The translations under genes were made by a program, and so were the position numbers. From Puccinia triticina (taxonomy: Eukaryota > Basidiomycota > Pucciniomycetes > Pucciniales > Pucciniaceae), in NCBI RefSeq assembly GCF_026914185.1, contig NC_070558.1, positions 2,976,001-3,040,000 of the forward strand: a DNA stretch of 64,000 bases. The letters are read 5' to 3'. Positions 33,323 to 44,559 of the stretch are shown here, piece after piece; position 1 is the first letter of the stretch; the number at the start of each line of letters is the position of its first letter. The notes under the pieces were generated by a model that was given only the letters and a program-made list of their open reading frames with translations, made no database searches and was not told the origin of the DNA.

Positions 33323-36300
33323 CAACACCGCAAGAGCTACGCTTCGCTACAAAAAGCGGCACTTTTGTGTAGCGAAGCGGGGGTACCGCTTTTTCAAATG
33401 ACAATTAGCGATAGCGCGAGCGGAAGGCCGCTACTTAAAGCGGTAGCGAAGCGCCAGTACCACTACTTTAAATATGATTAGCGCGTAGCGCAGCGAACTT
33501 TTTTCCGCTTTTGCTAAAGCTGAGCGTAGCGGCGAAATCGGCGCTTTTTGGCGCTATTAGCGCCTTGTAGCGCCCAAAGCGTAGCGAATGGGGCAACTTT
33601 TCTTGAAAAAGCGTAGCGGGCCAGTCCGCCTTTCTGTGGAAACTGCCTTAGATGAAAATTAATCATCAAATAGAGTTCAAGGCGGCTACGCTGCTGCACT
33701 TTCAGGGGTGCAGTACCACATTAGGTGATTAAACAAATTGTCTGAGCAGGCCCACAACTTTTACAACCCTTTGAAATATTTCAACTCTTGGATGTTCTTG
33801 TTTTACTACAGTCCAGACAGCAGTCCCACATGAGATGGGGTCTTTCTGATGAAGAGAAATTGACTGTGGCTGTACGTCTCAAAATTTGCCAGCCAGTTCA
33901 GATGTATTACTACAAATCTCCTCCTGTCAGCTTTACTGTAGTTACAACCACTGTGTTCTTCCAAACCTGCATACCTACTTTCAATTCATCAGATTTTACT
34001 TATTATTGACATGCCATGAACTTCTTGTCCTCTCTTTGGTTGGAAGTTTTGTGATTGACAAAGAAGTTGAACAAGCATGTTGTTTGCCATCTGGAGACCC
34101 AGGAAATTTTAAAAAAGCAGAATTGATTGTTGAAATTGGGTACAAAATATTATCACAACACCTGCTTCTTCAGGAATCAATTGCAACAACAGTGTACTGT
34201 GAATTCAAAGCTACCCATGCAGTATACTGCTACAAATGAAGAGTCTCACAACAGGTTGGTTTGACATAAAAACACAAGACAGCATTTGACTCCGAGTCCT
34301 TAACATCTATTTCAGTTATCTTCATTGAGCTAGAGTTTGCTTACATCTTTGCAGTGCCTGAATTTCTTTTGTTAAAATGTTACTCTCCTTAAACACAGCT
34401 GATACTATATTCTTATAGACAGTTGGAGTATTTACTAAACAACATTCCAAAGGATCCAAAATAGAAGACAAACAGAGGGACCACCGGGTGAGGGGGGGGG
34501 GGGGGCAGGGGTGACGGAGGAGCGAAGAGCGCCATGATATATAGTCCTTATCAATGAAAAATGATAAATGTGTGATGGGTTCACACTACTGGGTCTTGGA
34601 TGCTGGAGGAGGCAATTTTTGCAAGGCAACTCCAGTTGGCTTGGTTGGAATGCATCTTTGACTGATAAAATCAATAGAAAACATAACTATGTATTCATGG
34701 GGGCCAAGACGTGAGGCATGAGGCCGAGTAAGGGGGAGCGTTTCTGCAGGGTTTGAAGACGCCAATGAGGTTATTGAGAGTAGCAGCGAAAGAGCCGCTG
34801 AGAGCCAGTCAAGAAGCTTTAGACGCTGGTGGATGCTGCATTATCAGCCTCAAAGAAGATGACCCAAGGTTGAGTGTCCGTCGGTTGGACTTGTATGAGC
34901 ACCATTAAAGGTGCTAAGAGATGTATCCCTCCACAGTGTTGGTGGCAGTCCAGTATAGAGCCGGCAGACTCTTCTAGCGCACTGAACCAAGTTGCTTGCC
35001 AAGAATTGGCCGCCGACTCTTCAATACCGCCCAGGCCGTTTGAGTTGAACAGCAAAAGCCGAAGAACCTGCAGGTGGAGTATAGGTGTTTACTGAAGCCA
35101 TGTCCGAGTTGACTGGAGTGTTGAGAAAAATTTGATGGATAGAGGGCCTGTGGGCCTCATCTGGATGAGACCATAGCACATTCACTTTCTGGTGGTTGTC
35201 TACTTTTATTGGGGACTACTGATGGTTCTGTTTCTGTGAATGCATTGTTGATGGAAGATTGGTGAAAGTAAGTGACTGCTGGGGCGGTGAAGATCTGTCT
35301 GCAATCAAGTCGCTTTTCTAACCAAAACAACACGGAAATCAGTTAACGATCATCAGGTCTGTCACTACTGCAGTCTCAGATGTTCATAAGAGTAATTTCA
35401 CCCTCCCCGGCGCACTTTTTGTCTTCCGGAAGAGTCGCTAAGGTCATGGCAAGTGAGGGTATGGCAGTTCCTGAGGACAGGTATCAGCGTCAGACCAGTA
35501 TATTCACAAGATAGTAGTGATACAAGCAAAGTATCAAACTTACATCTGCAAGCTCAGCCGGTAGTTCACAGACATCGAGGTTCAGAGAAGCTTCTACATA
35601 CCAGCTCTCATGCGCCCCCAATTTTCTTGAGTTTATGTACCCCTTGGGTGGCGAGCTGAACTAAGCCTCTCTGTGGAGGCGCAAAGCGTCTTTGAAGCGA
35701 CCTCCAACGGAAAGATTTTGTTAATTTCGCCAGCATGGGTCATGACGTCCGTAGGGCCGTTACCTGTGCGGCCTCTTGGTGGTGGATTGATGGTTGGTAT
35801 TGAGGTTCATTAATTCACGTAAAAAGAGTGGATAGCGGTTAGTGCGTTTCGGAGAGCCTGGCTTGAGCTCCAGTGGGAACAAGCTTACTATTGACAGAAT
35901 GTGATGATTGGTTGATTTTTGTGGCGGATGGCTTGATCATCCCAAGGCGTTGTGCAACGTTGACAATGAAGGGTGTGATTCTAAACCTGTATGACAGGGT
36001 TGGTTGTTGAGGCCGGTCTAGGCTGGTAGCACATACTGCCAGGGCTCCACTGTTGTTATGAGGATGGTGTGTCGCAGATGAGAGCTTTGTGTTGATTATA
36101 TAAAGAGCTCTTGTGTGCTGGATTTAGCCCCAGGGCATCCCCCGTTGCACTTGCGCGGGTTGATGTCCTCACAGCCCCAACTTTTGCCCCACGCACTTGC
36201 GCCAGGCTGAGCGGGTTAAATCCGGTCTCTTTTCACCTGTGGCATGTCACAGGCTGGGAGTTCGTAAAATCAGTTGCTTTTTATCATGTAATTTAGTCTA

Positions 36301-36689
36301 CTTTGGTTTTTTGTTTAGCTTGAAAACCCTTTTATTTGTTTCTGAAAAACCTCTTGTACAGGGGAAACCCTTGAATTGTTTTTTTTGGTGAATCTGTGGT
36401 TTTAATAAACTTAGATCCTCCATCAATTATGATTCTGGGGATTGATATTGGAATGTTGCTACAGTAGCGCAGCAAAATTGCTAAAGTAGTGTTTTTTCCG
36501 CTACTGTAGCAATAAGCGTAGCGGAATTCCGCTATTCACCGCTGAAAATAGCTGGCTATTTTTGCGGATCTTTTCTGCTTGAAAAAAAAAGCAAAAAGCG
36601 TAGCGCCCAGTCCCCTACTAAAAGCGCAGCGAAGTGGGACCCAAATTGCTACGCTTACCGCTTTGCGTAGCGTAGCTCTTGCGGTGTTG
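33323..36689. mobile_element. 3.4-kb TIR element with 7-bp TSD, non-coding
   Basis: The left end CAACACCGCAAGAGCTACGC is repeated as its complement at the right end (GCGTAGCTCTTGCGGTGTTG). Flanks CTGTCAT occur at 33316-33322 and 36690-36696. Subterminal regions are full of GCGTAGCG/CGCTACGC repeats (33345-33620, 36480-36680). No transposase is present. Most of the interior (about 33679-36417) is a second inserted repeat. Terminal layout and target length suggest the hAT superfamily (7 of 8 bp). Confidence 0.75.
33679..36417 (+). repeat. Long non-coding repeat X, copy 1
   Basis: Starts AAGGCGGCTACGCTGCTGCA and ends near TTTTAATAAACTTAGATCC. It shares its ends with 52586-55540. Near the 3' side is a TATA-like TTATATAAAGAG (about 36096), then CCCCGTTGCACTTGCGC, GGGGAAACCCTTGAAT and the poly(A)-signal-like AATAAA. 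This order suggests a promoter-to-poly(A) unit such as an LTR. A poly-G run lies at about 34491-34506. No protein is encoded. Confidence 0.55.
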
Positions 36690-36784
36690 CTGTCATGCAG
36701 TAGGCATGACTAGAAATCTCAGCTGTTGTAGCCCTAGTGGTGAGTAGAGTGAAAATGGCTGTAGAATTCAGTCCTCAAGTGATT

Positions 36785-38528
36785 CCTGAAAGATAATTAT
36801 CATAAAATTTTCATTACATAAAATCATAAAATCATAAAAATTTCAAATGATCATGATTTTATATTTACCATTTTAGAAATGTTGCTCTAATATGAGTGTT
36901 TGGGTGTACATATTTTTTTCACCTCAGAATTTTATGATTTTATGGTGTTATTATTTTCAGACCTACTTTGCGCAGCAGCGAAAAACTCTTCGCGCACAGA
37001 ATCGACCGTCCCCTGACGTCAAGCCCGCTGTGCGCGCAAGCCGAAAAATACTTCGCGCACAGCGACTTCCCCCGAAAGAAGGAGGGGATTTTTCTCAAAA
37101 AAAAATTGATTAATCAAAAGAGGGGGTCTTAACTGCCCTCTCCAAAAAATATTGGATTTTTTTGAAGGTGTCCTTGTGATGCAAAAAAAAAAAATCATAA
37201 TATTAATCCAAAAAAAAGGCACCCGCGACCCCGATAGCCCACCCCGGGGACTTTTCACCTGCTAAGACTTAAGCGGTCGGGTACCCAGCCCCTCGAAAAG
37301 AAAGTTCGAGGGGCAGCAGCTCCGGGCCCGGCTATCCCCCAGCCGCCGTGCCGATGGCCGGCACAGGCCATCGAGCGGAGTTGCACACTCCCCCGATGAC
37401 CGGCCGGCCAGCACACATGGTGCATCTAGCACTATTTACCGGTCATCGAGGGGATTGTGCACTCCTCTCGATGGCCACTCTGTCCCGGTCATCGAGTGGA
37501 GTACATCCTTCCCTCGATGACCGGGTCCGTTCCGGTCATCGAGGAGAGTACATACTTCCCTCGATGACCGGGTCCATGCCGGTCATCGGGAGGAGTACAT
37601 CCTTCCCTCGATGACCGGAACGGACCCGGTCATCGAGAGGAATGTTCACTCCTCTCGACGACCGGAGCTTGGTGACCTGGTTGCTCCGGTTGGCGAGAGG
37701 AGTGAACACTCCCCTCGATGACCGACGGTCTCGGTCATCGAGGGGAGTGTTCACTCCTCTCGCCAACCGGAGCAACCAGGTCACCAAGCTCCGGTCGTCG
37801 AGAGGAGTGAACATTCCTCTCGATGACCGGAACGGACCCGGTCATCGAGGGAAGGATGTACTCCTCCCGATGACCGGCATGGACCCGGTCATCGAGGGAA
37901 GTATGTACTCTCCTCGATGACCGGAACGGACCCGGTCATCGAGGGAAGGATGTACTCCACTCGATGACCGGGACAGAGTGGCCATCGAGAGGAGTGCACA
38001 ATCCCCTCGATGACCGGTAAATAGTGCTAGATGCACCATGTGTGCTGGCCGGCCGGTCATCGGGGGAGTGTGCAACTCCGCTCGATGGCCTGTGCCGGCC
38101 ATCGGCACGGCGGCTGGGGGATAGCCGGGCCCGGAGCTGCTGCCCCTCGAACTTTCTTTTCGAGGGGCTGGGTACCCGACCGCTTAAGTCTTAGCAGGTG
38201 AAAAGTCCCCGGGGTGGGCTATCGGGGTCGCGGGTGCCTTTTTTTTGGATTAATATTATGATTTTTTTTTTTTGCATCACAAGGACACCTTCAAAAAATC
38301 CAATATTTTTCGGAGGGGGCAAGTAAGACCCCCTCTTTTGATCCATCGAAAAAAAATCTGGAAAAATCACCTTCTTCTTTCGGGGGAAGTCACTGTGCGC
38401 GAAGTAATTTTCGGCTTGCGCGCACAGCGGGCTCGACGTCGGGGGACGGTCGATTCTGTGCGCGAAGAGTTTTCCGCTGCTGCGCGAAGTAGGTCCAATT
38501 ATTTTATGCAAGTCAACTTTGAACACCC
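36785..38528. mobile_element. MITE split by the giant palindrome
   Basis: The left part, to 36957, and the right part, 38498-38528 (ATGCAAGTCAACTTTGAACACC), join to a GTGTTCAAAGTTG-family MITE like the one at 32428. The palindromic element inserted within it. Confidence 0.65.
36958..38497. mobile_element. 1540-bp giant palindrome (fold-back element)
   Basis: Two arms of about 770 bp mirror around 37731, starting CAGACCTACTTTGCGC and ending GCGCGAAGTAGGTCCA. The 8-bp ATTATTTT flanks it at 36950-36957 and 38498-38505. From the ends inwards it has a GCGCGAAG-rich zone, an A/T zone, a GC-rich zone (CCCCTCGAA...TTCGAGGGG) and repeated CGATGACCGG / CCGGTCATCG units about 44 bp apart. No transposase. 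The 8-bp target duplication points to hAT machinery. Confidence 0.85.
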
Positions 38529-38533
38529 TAAAT

Positions 38534-38932
38534 CTATGGTGTTCAAAATTGCATATGTCACGGTTTACATAAAATCATAAAGCCAATTTTGGCTGGGAGA
38601 TGTCAGCGTGCATAAAACTTAAAGTGACATCTCCCAGCCAAAATTGCAGTTTATGATTTTATGTAAAAAAATCTTATGCAATTCTGAACACCATAATCCT
38701 ACAGGTAAAGGAAAGAAACTGCCACCACTTGACATGCAGGAACTCTCACTTTGACATTTTTCAAATTTTACTTCAAGCAAGCTTCAATTATGGTATTCAA
38801 AATTGCATAAGATTTTTTTACATAAAATCATAAACTGCAATTTTGGCTGGGAGATGTCACTTTAAGTTTTATGCACGCTGACATCTCCCAGCCAAAATTG
38901 GTTTTATGATTTTATGTAAATTATGGTGTTCA
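38534..38932. repeat. Two MITEs in opposite orientation
   Basis: 38534-38697 and 38787-38932 are reverse complements of each other. Each is itself a near-perfect hairpin containing TTTTGGCTGGGAGATGTCA and its mirror. The ends are TATGGTGTTCAAAATTGCAT-like. Confidence 0.85.
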
Positions 38933-39104
38933 AAGTTGGTTTGCATAATTTTATGCATGCATAAATCATAAAATCATAAAAATATTTTGGCAATGAAATT
39001 CTGTATTACATAATCAGACAGTCATATCCCCTGCAAAAAAGATTTTATGATTTTATGATTTATGCATGCATAAAGTTATGCAAACCAACTTTGAACACCA
39101 TAAA
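38929..39104. mobile_element. GTGTTCAAAGTTG-family MITE, third form
   Basis: Arms of about 65 bp: TTATGGTGTTCAAAGTTGG then TTTGCATAATTTTATGCATG, mirrored at the right end (AACCAACTTTGAACACCATAA). It directly abuts the previous MITE. Confidence 0.8.
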
Positions 39105-39300
39105 TAGTGACATATACAATTTTGAATACCATAAATGGACAGTTACTGTGCAAATCAACATAATTATGTAACTGGGTGAAGTTGCTATGATAAGTTGCAA
39201 CCACCATGATGCTGGAGTACATATCTTGCATGTCACCTGGAGTCTGGCAGCAGTTGCACAACTTTCTCTTGTAGTGTAATATGAGAAAAGAGAATGGATT

Positions 39301-40030
39301 TTAGGTCTCCACACCGTGTAAAAACATTTGGAAAATTAAATAAAGTAGCCAAATCAAAACAGTCCACACTGTGAGACTTGTCAACGGGTATTGACAAAAT
39401 ACTTTGTAATACAAAAAATATCTAACCTTTTCAAATGGGGATAATAGTGAGGCTCTACAAGTTGGGCAGGAGGTTTGTATTTCCTTCCAATCTTCGATGC
39501 ACCATATATGGTATGCTTGATGGCACCCTGTACAAGGTATTACAGAGTCCATACAAATGACATCCAAGCAAATGGGGCACTCTTCAAATTTTGTTGAACT
39601 TGATGTAGACAGGGTGACTTCTTTTCCTAGCTTGTTGGATCGATTAGGAAGAGGTGAGATCTCTAAACTAGCTTTCTGGAGTAATTTTTGGTCACTGTCA
39701 TCCTTCACCGGCGGATGCTCGATCATGACGCTCTCTAAACGTGAATTCGTCGCCTAGAACCACAAATTATCACATCACCCAATTATCCGGTCGCAGATAT
39801 GCTTGTCTTCCACTCACTTGGATTCCTGGTTGGTAAGGTAGCTGTATCAATCCCCCTTGAGGATTTTCTAGATCTAATGGCTCCGTGACTGGTCCGATGG
39901 ATGCCTCGTACCGAATTGAATCAATTGGGTGAAGTCCGCGTTCACTGAGCTCCATGACTTGCTGATTTGCATTTTGACGAGAGAATTGGGTTAATCGTGC
40001 AGGAAAATCGATCGCCACGCATTTGCCAAT
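39301..40030 (-). CDS. RING-H2 protein with C-terminal membrane helix
   Basis: The two recognised minus-strand exons run from about 40030 to the donor near 39824 (GGAATCCAA|gtgagt) and from about 39757 to the TAA at 39301, joined in phase 0. The second exon has a RING-H2 finger: CPIC, then C-x3-H-x3-H-x2-C (CTGCHQAYHIWC), then CPTC. RING-H2 domains recruit E2 enzymes, so an E3 ubiquitin ligase is likely. A hydrophobic segment (LTVWTVLIWLLYLIFQMFL) near the end would place it in a membrane. The frame upstream of FIGKCVAIDFP is closed by TAG, so that exon must begin at a splice acceptor (AAATAG) at about 40030. The first exon and start codon were not identified. GTTAGA inside the last exon could be a further donor. 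Confidence 0.7.
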
Positions 40031-40139
40031 GAACTATTTAAAAGACCACGTCGCGAATAAGCTTGCTGAATGTTAGTTCACGATGCCATAATACAATGAA
40101 AGGACGAACTATCAGGACAGGTAACGCCATATACATGTT

Positions 40140-40524
40140 GAAAAGGCCGAAATCCTGGTTCCGCCAGTGGGTTTAGATGGGCTAGAATTGTTTCGGCAAA
40201 GGCAAAGACGGCTACAAGAAGCAGTTCATAGCAATGTAAACACGTTATCCCAATCCGGTTGCAGACTGCACATTTTATCCCCCTCTGGTCGGTACACGTT
40301 TTGGGAGTATGTAAATAAAGCCGTGCCTGAGGAATCTAAATACCGTCGGCAAAACCGATTATTTGTCGTGCCGCTTCAGATGTTCTTCAATAATCTCCAG
40401 CTGCAAGGTCAGGTTAACCAACAGATGTATTGGCCTATGTTTGCAATCGAATTGAGCTTGCCGGGCGTAGTGAGGATGATCCACGAAACAAAGATGAAAG
40501 GTTCTTATACTCAAATCATTCTTG
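40140..40524 (+). CDS. Unrecognised coding exon or gene fragment
   Basis: The frame EILVPPVGLDGLELFRQRQR...YTFWEYVNKAVPEESKYR...WPMFAIELSLPGVVRMIHET runs to a good donor (CTTG|gtaagg at about 40525). Its composition looks protein-like, but I recognise no family and found no partner exon. It could be the end of a degenerate gene. Confidence 0.35.
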
Positions 40525-41706
40525 GTAAGGCCCAGCCCAAGCTTACCTTACTTCGGGGTGGACCTCGCGTCCGAAGGACTCTCCGTACGAGTCTGGCCTC
40601 GCGAGGGGCGGGCCAGTGGCAATACATAGATACACACCGGGCCGGATGAATTAAGGCCTGGGCCCGCCACCTGATGAAGGGACGGCCAGAACCGACGATT
40701 AGATTGCGTGACGCCTGGGCCCCATTTGTTGATTGTCTGAAGGGTTTCTTAACTCGCGCGTCGGAATAAACGCGACTAGTGAAGCTGCCCTTGAAGGGAT
40801 TATAAAAACCAAGTCGGAGATGTGCGACCGCTCCGACCCTCAAGGGCTTCTTGACCAACTGGCTGACCGACCCAGAGGACGGCGAGTCGGAAGAAGGTTC
40901 GAGAGCTCGAGGCCAGTCGATTCATCTTCCTCTACATAATCATGCAGCAAAGCGGTAAATAAAACATTGAACCAGAGTGTGCGGTCGGACAAAGGCTGTT
41001 TGATGCTGGCTAAGACAATGTTTGACTGGCCCGGTGGTGTATACCGAGGAATCCGGGCTGCTAAAAGTCATCGGAGCTGGAGGAAGCTGAATGACTCAAC
41101 GGCACCCCGGCCATCTAAGTCACTCTTCACAGTCCAGGAACGGGCACACTAACCGCCAGTCTGCGCAGGGCTAGCCGGTTCAAAACATTAAGAAATGGCC
41201 TTCCTGGAGAGAGCGAAACAGCAAGTGGCATTGCCTGTTCCTTGGTGCCGAGTACCATGCTCATTATTATAAAAGCCTGCTAAACACCCACCCTGTCTTC
41301 ATTATCGGATCCCATCAGCTTTCCAATCAACATCAAGTCTCTCAAGCGCCGGTGAACATTGACTCCCAGTTCTCTTATTTCTTGCTAAGGAAGAAGTCTA
41401 TCAGTCTAGTTTTATTCCTCACTTTTTTTCCGTTCCGCATCAGTGTTCTTCATCTTCCTTAAGTTCACCAATCTGAGTATACCCCCAAGTAAACCGAAGC
41501 GATCCATCCTTCGTGCTCTCTCAAGGTCCGTTTTCTTGGTTTTCGATTTTTCTCCAGCTTTCCTTCCTCGTTTATCGAGACATTGATTCCAAGTTCATTT
41601 CCGCAAACACCTATCCCGTCTTGCGTTTTAGAACTCGCCAAAGATCTTGATCACCCATCTTCTTGCTTTCTCTGCTCCCTGCATCCCCCCATCAACTTAG
41701 TTCAAC
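40525..41706. other. Upstream region of kinase gene
   Basis: GC-richer sequence with short frames and no domain. A TATA-like TATAAAAG lies at 41268-41275, about 430 bp before the kinase ATG, followed by a C/T-rich leader (41380-41700) typical of a fungal 5'UTR. Confidence 0.45.
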
Positions 41707-43684
41707 ATGAAGTCTGCCTACCAACTTTCCCCTATCCCGCCTTTCCGGGCTCAGACTACCAAGACAACGTCCTCGATGTTTTCCACCACGTCAAACTTTG
41801 AGGCCGCCGCGTCCCCCGATTCCACCGCAGGCACGGATGCCAGCTCTCAGCTGACGTCTTTCTCCTTCAATAAGAAGCGCCCGCCACCTTTGAAGCGCTC
41901 TTCACGATCAAATCTCAGCTTGATCGAACATGATGGACCCTCGGCCCCCTCACCGCCCTCACCCCTCGGAACTGAACAGATCCTCAACGATCAAAATGGG
42001 ATCTCGCCTCGCAGTGGTTCCAGGCCTCTTAGTCCGCTGACCAAAGGACATCAAGAGGCTCGTCGCCCCTCTATTCCATCCCGCTTTCTACCTGGCCGTC
42101 CAAGCAACTATGTTCAAGCTGTTCCTCGAGCCAACATGAGCGCATCTAAACCTCGAACTTCGAACCATGGGTCGATCTTTATGCCCAAGGCAGATGCGAC
42201 TTTAACACCGCCAGCTACGCCCAACTCCCGAGAAGCTAACTTTCTTCAAGCTAAATCCATTTCATTTCTCTCGAAATCCATCAACCCCCAGCTTCCGCCC
42301 ACCCCAAGTACATCGCCCTACCAGAAGGCTACTCCCCTTGTGCCCACGACAGTGTCGGCAAAAGCTCTGGCGGCTCACAAACTGCATCCCGTATTTCTAG
42401 CCAACTACACCCTTGGCGATGAACTAGGTAGCGGTGGTTTCGGATTTGTAGTTCAAGCGTCTAGAAATGAGGATGCAATGCAGTGTGCAGTTAAGTTTAT
42501 TTACAAAGAAAAAATTCCTCAGCAAGCTTGGGTTAAGGATGACCATTGGGACGACGAGTCCGACACCAACGGTATCATGAGAACGAAAGATGGGATCAAG
42601 AGGGTTCCCTTAGAAGCCGTGAGCTACCTTTTATCCAATTATTATCGGTATCATCTTCTCACTCTTATCCTACTTTCTACATAGTATGTACTCAAAACTA
42701 TTCGACACCGAGGAGTGGTATCTTTTGTGGATCTTTTCGAGGATAATACTTATGTGTATCTGGTCAGTTAATCACCCGGGATCCTCGCGCATCTAAATTC
42801 GAGAAACTGACTCTACAGTAATGGTATAGGTCATGGAACATCACGGTTCTCCATGGACAGCTTCCGAGAAGGAGAATAAAGCCCCCAGCTTTCTGAAGAA
42901 GCTGCCGATGGTCAACTTATTGCAATCAACCCCCAAGAAGCCCCTAGTTACGAGTGGGCTCAAGCTTGAGATGGCATCGGAATCGCGAAAAGGCAGTCTT
43001 ACCTTGCCGCCTCCTATGCCGGGTATGATGCGTCGCTCTTCCTGCGATTTATTTGAGTGCATCGAGCAGCACAGCCGCCTTCCGGAGAAGTACGCCAAAT
43101 ACGTCTTTGCACAACTGATTGATGTTGTGGGCTGTCTGCACTACAATGGATTCGTCCATCGGGACATTAAGGACGAAAACATTGTGATCGATGACAAGTA
43201 CAGAATGAAGTTGATTGATTTCGGCTCAACTTACCTTTTCGATTACCGACAAGAGCCTCAATCACTCAACCGTTTCTTTGGTGTGTTTTCGCCCTTCATT
43301 CAAAGTTGAACTCACATTATACTAATTCATATTGAATCAGGCACCCTGAACTTTGCCGCACCAGAGCTAATCAAGAAAGGTTCTTACCAACCTATGGCTG
43401 CCGAGATTTGGTCCTTAGGGATCCTTCTCTCGATCCTCGTCACTGGAGAGTCTTTCTTCCACGACACCGAAGCTATCAAGCACTACAAGGCTTCCCCTCC
43501 TAATAACCCGGTCTCGGAGAGTTGTATGGATCTTATCTTTCGATGTTTAGCCTACAAACCGGAGGACCGTTGGAACTGCTTCAAGATCCGAACTCACCCT
43601 TGGTTGGCCGACTGTCAGTGGACCTGGAGTGATCTTCCTACTGATTCGTGTACGGAAAGCATAACTCGAGTGCGCAAGCTGTAG
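41707..43684 (+). CDS. PAS-kinase-type (Psk-like) Ser/Thr kinase
   Basis: Exons 41707-42618, 42685-42762, 42830-43280 and 43341-43684; the sum is 1785 nt, giving 594 aa with matching phases. Residues 1 to about 230 are Ser/Pro-rich and disordered, with no PAS domain that I can see. The kinase domain starts at LGDELGSGGFGFVVQ (about 236). The ATP-binding Lys is in CAVKFIYKEKI. A 60-residue insert follows the hinge (MEHHGSPW...). The catalytic loop is VHRDIKDENIVI, the Mg site LIDFGS, and then NFAAPE and DRWNCFKIRTHPWL follow. HRDIKDEN and DLFECIEQ are typical of the PASK/Psk branch of CAMK-like kinases, which link nutrient state to carbohydrate storage and translation in yeast. Substrate and role here are inferred. 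The start is the first ATG of the frame, in a good context (TTCAACATGA). Confidence 0.83.
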
Positions 43685-44559
43685 AGAGTTTAGAGAAAGC
43701 AGCTTTGGTAAACCTTATCCTAATTTCATAAACCAGAAAAAAATTGTATATGTATCGGACCCCGCATAAAAATGAAAGCTTCCTGATCGCTGTTGTACTT
43801 TGTAAGACTCCATTCGGGTCGACCAAATTTGTGAACAGCTGTGTACCTTGTTAGTTGATGTACTTTGCCCCTGATGTTCGGCCTCATTTTCTCTCTCGCT
43901 TCCCCTTTGGACATTTTGAGCTCTCTGGCTATTGCTCTAGCCATCTGTGTGGTGACCTATCTATCTCATACATCCAATCATTCCACTTTGATTAGTGATT
44001 ACTTTTTTTCTCTTTGCATTTCTCATTATCCTTTACTGTTCATCCACCCCTTCCCTTCCTTCGAGGAAAGTTTAATCATTACCATCATTATTTGCCCGGA
44101 ACCCTTTCTGCGTGCTCGACAACGTGACGTCGCCAAACATGGACTTGACATGAAGCGACTTCAGGACTCTCCGAAAGTTCCACTTAGTCGTCGTTCTTTT
44201 CCATATTCCTGTTTAACAAGACCCGTAACCCGAATGACCTCCCGTCAAATCTTCAACCTTTGCAGCTTTCTACCCTTTCATTTGACAATTTGTAGACCTA
44301 GGTGACACCGGTTTTTTCCATGGGAATCTCTGAGGCTCTGAACATGGAATCTGCAGGGTGCCAGACCTCCAGTGCCACGGGATTTATCGGCACAGCCATC
44401 AGGTGATATTTAAATATGTAGATCCCATGGACCACCGAACGGGGGGAGGGCACAGTTATGCATGTGAGCCTTTATGCATAATGCCACTCGGCCTAGACGG
44501 GCCACCAATTTGCAACCGGCCGCCGATGGGCTTCAACCGAAAATAACTTTGGATCCGAT
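43685..44559. other. Intergenic
   Basis: 3' flank of the kinase and 5' flank of TRM6. The frame at 43865-44305 is hydrophobic and then basic without a family signal; I regard it as non-coding. Confidence 0.45.

Noticed and set aside
37348..38108. Open frames encoding repeated PLDDR peptides in mirror-image pairs
   Set aside because: They lie in the arms of the giant palindr​ome and are identical on both strands; no coding signal.
43865..44305. 146-codon frame between kinase and TRM6
   Set aside because: Hydrophobic then basic, no homology recalled, lies in a 3'UTR-like region.
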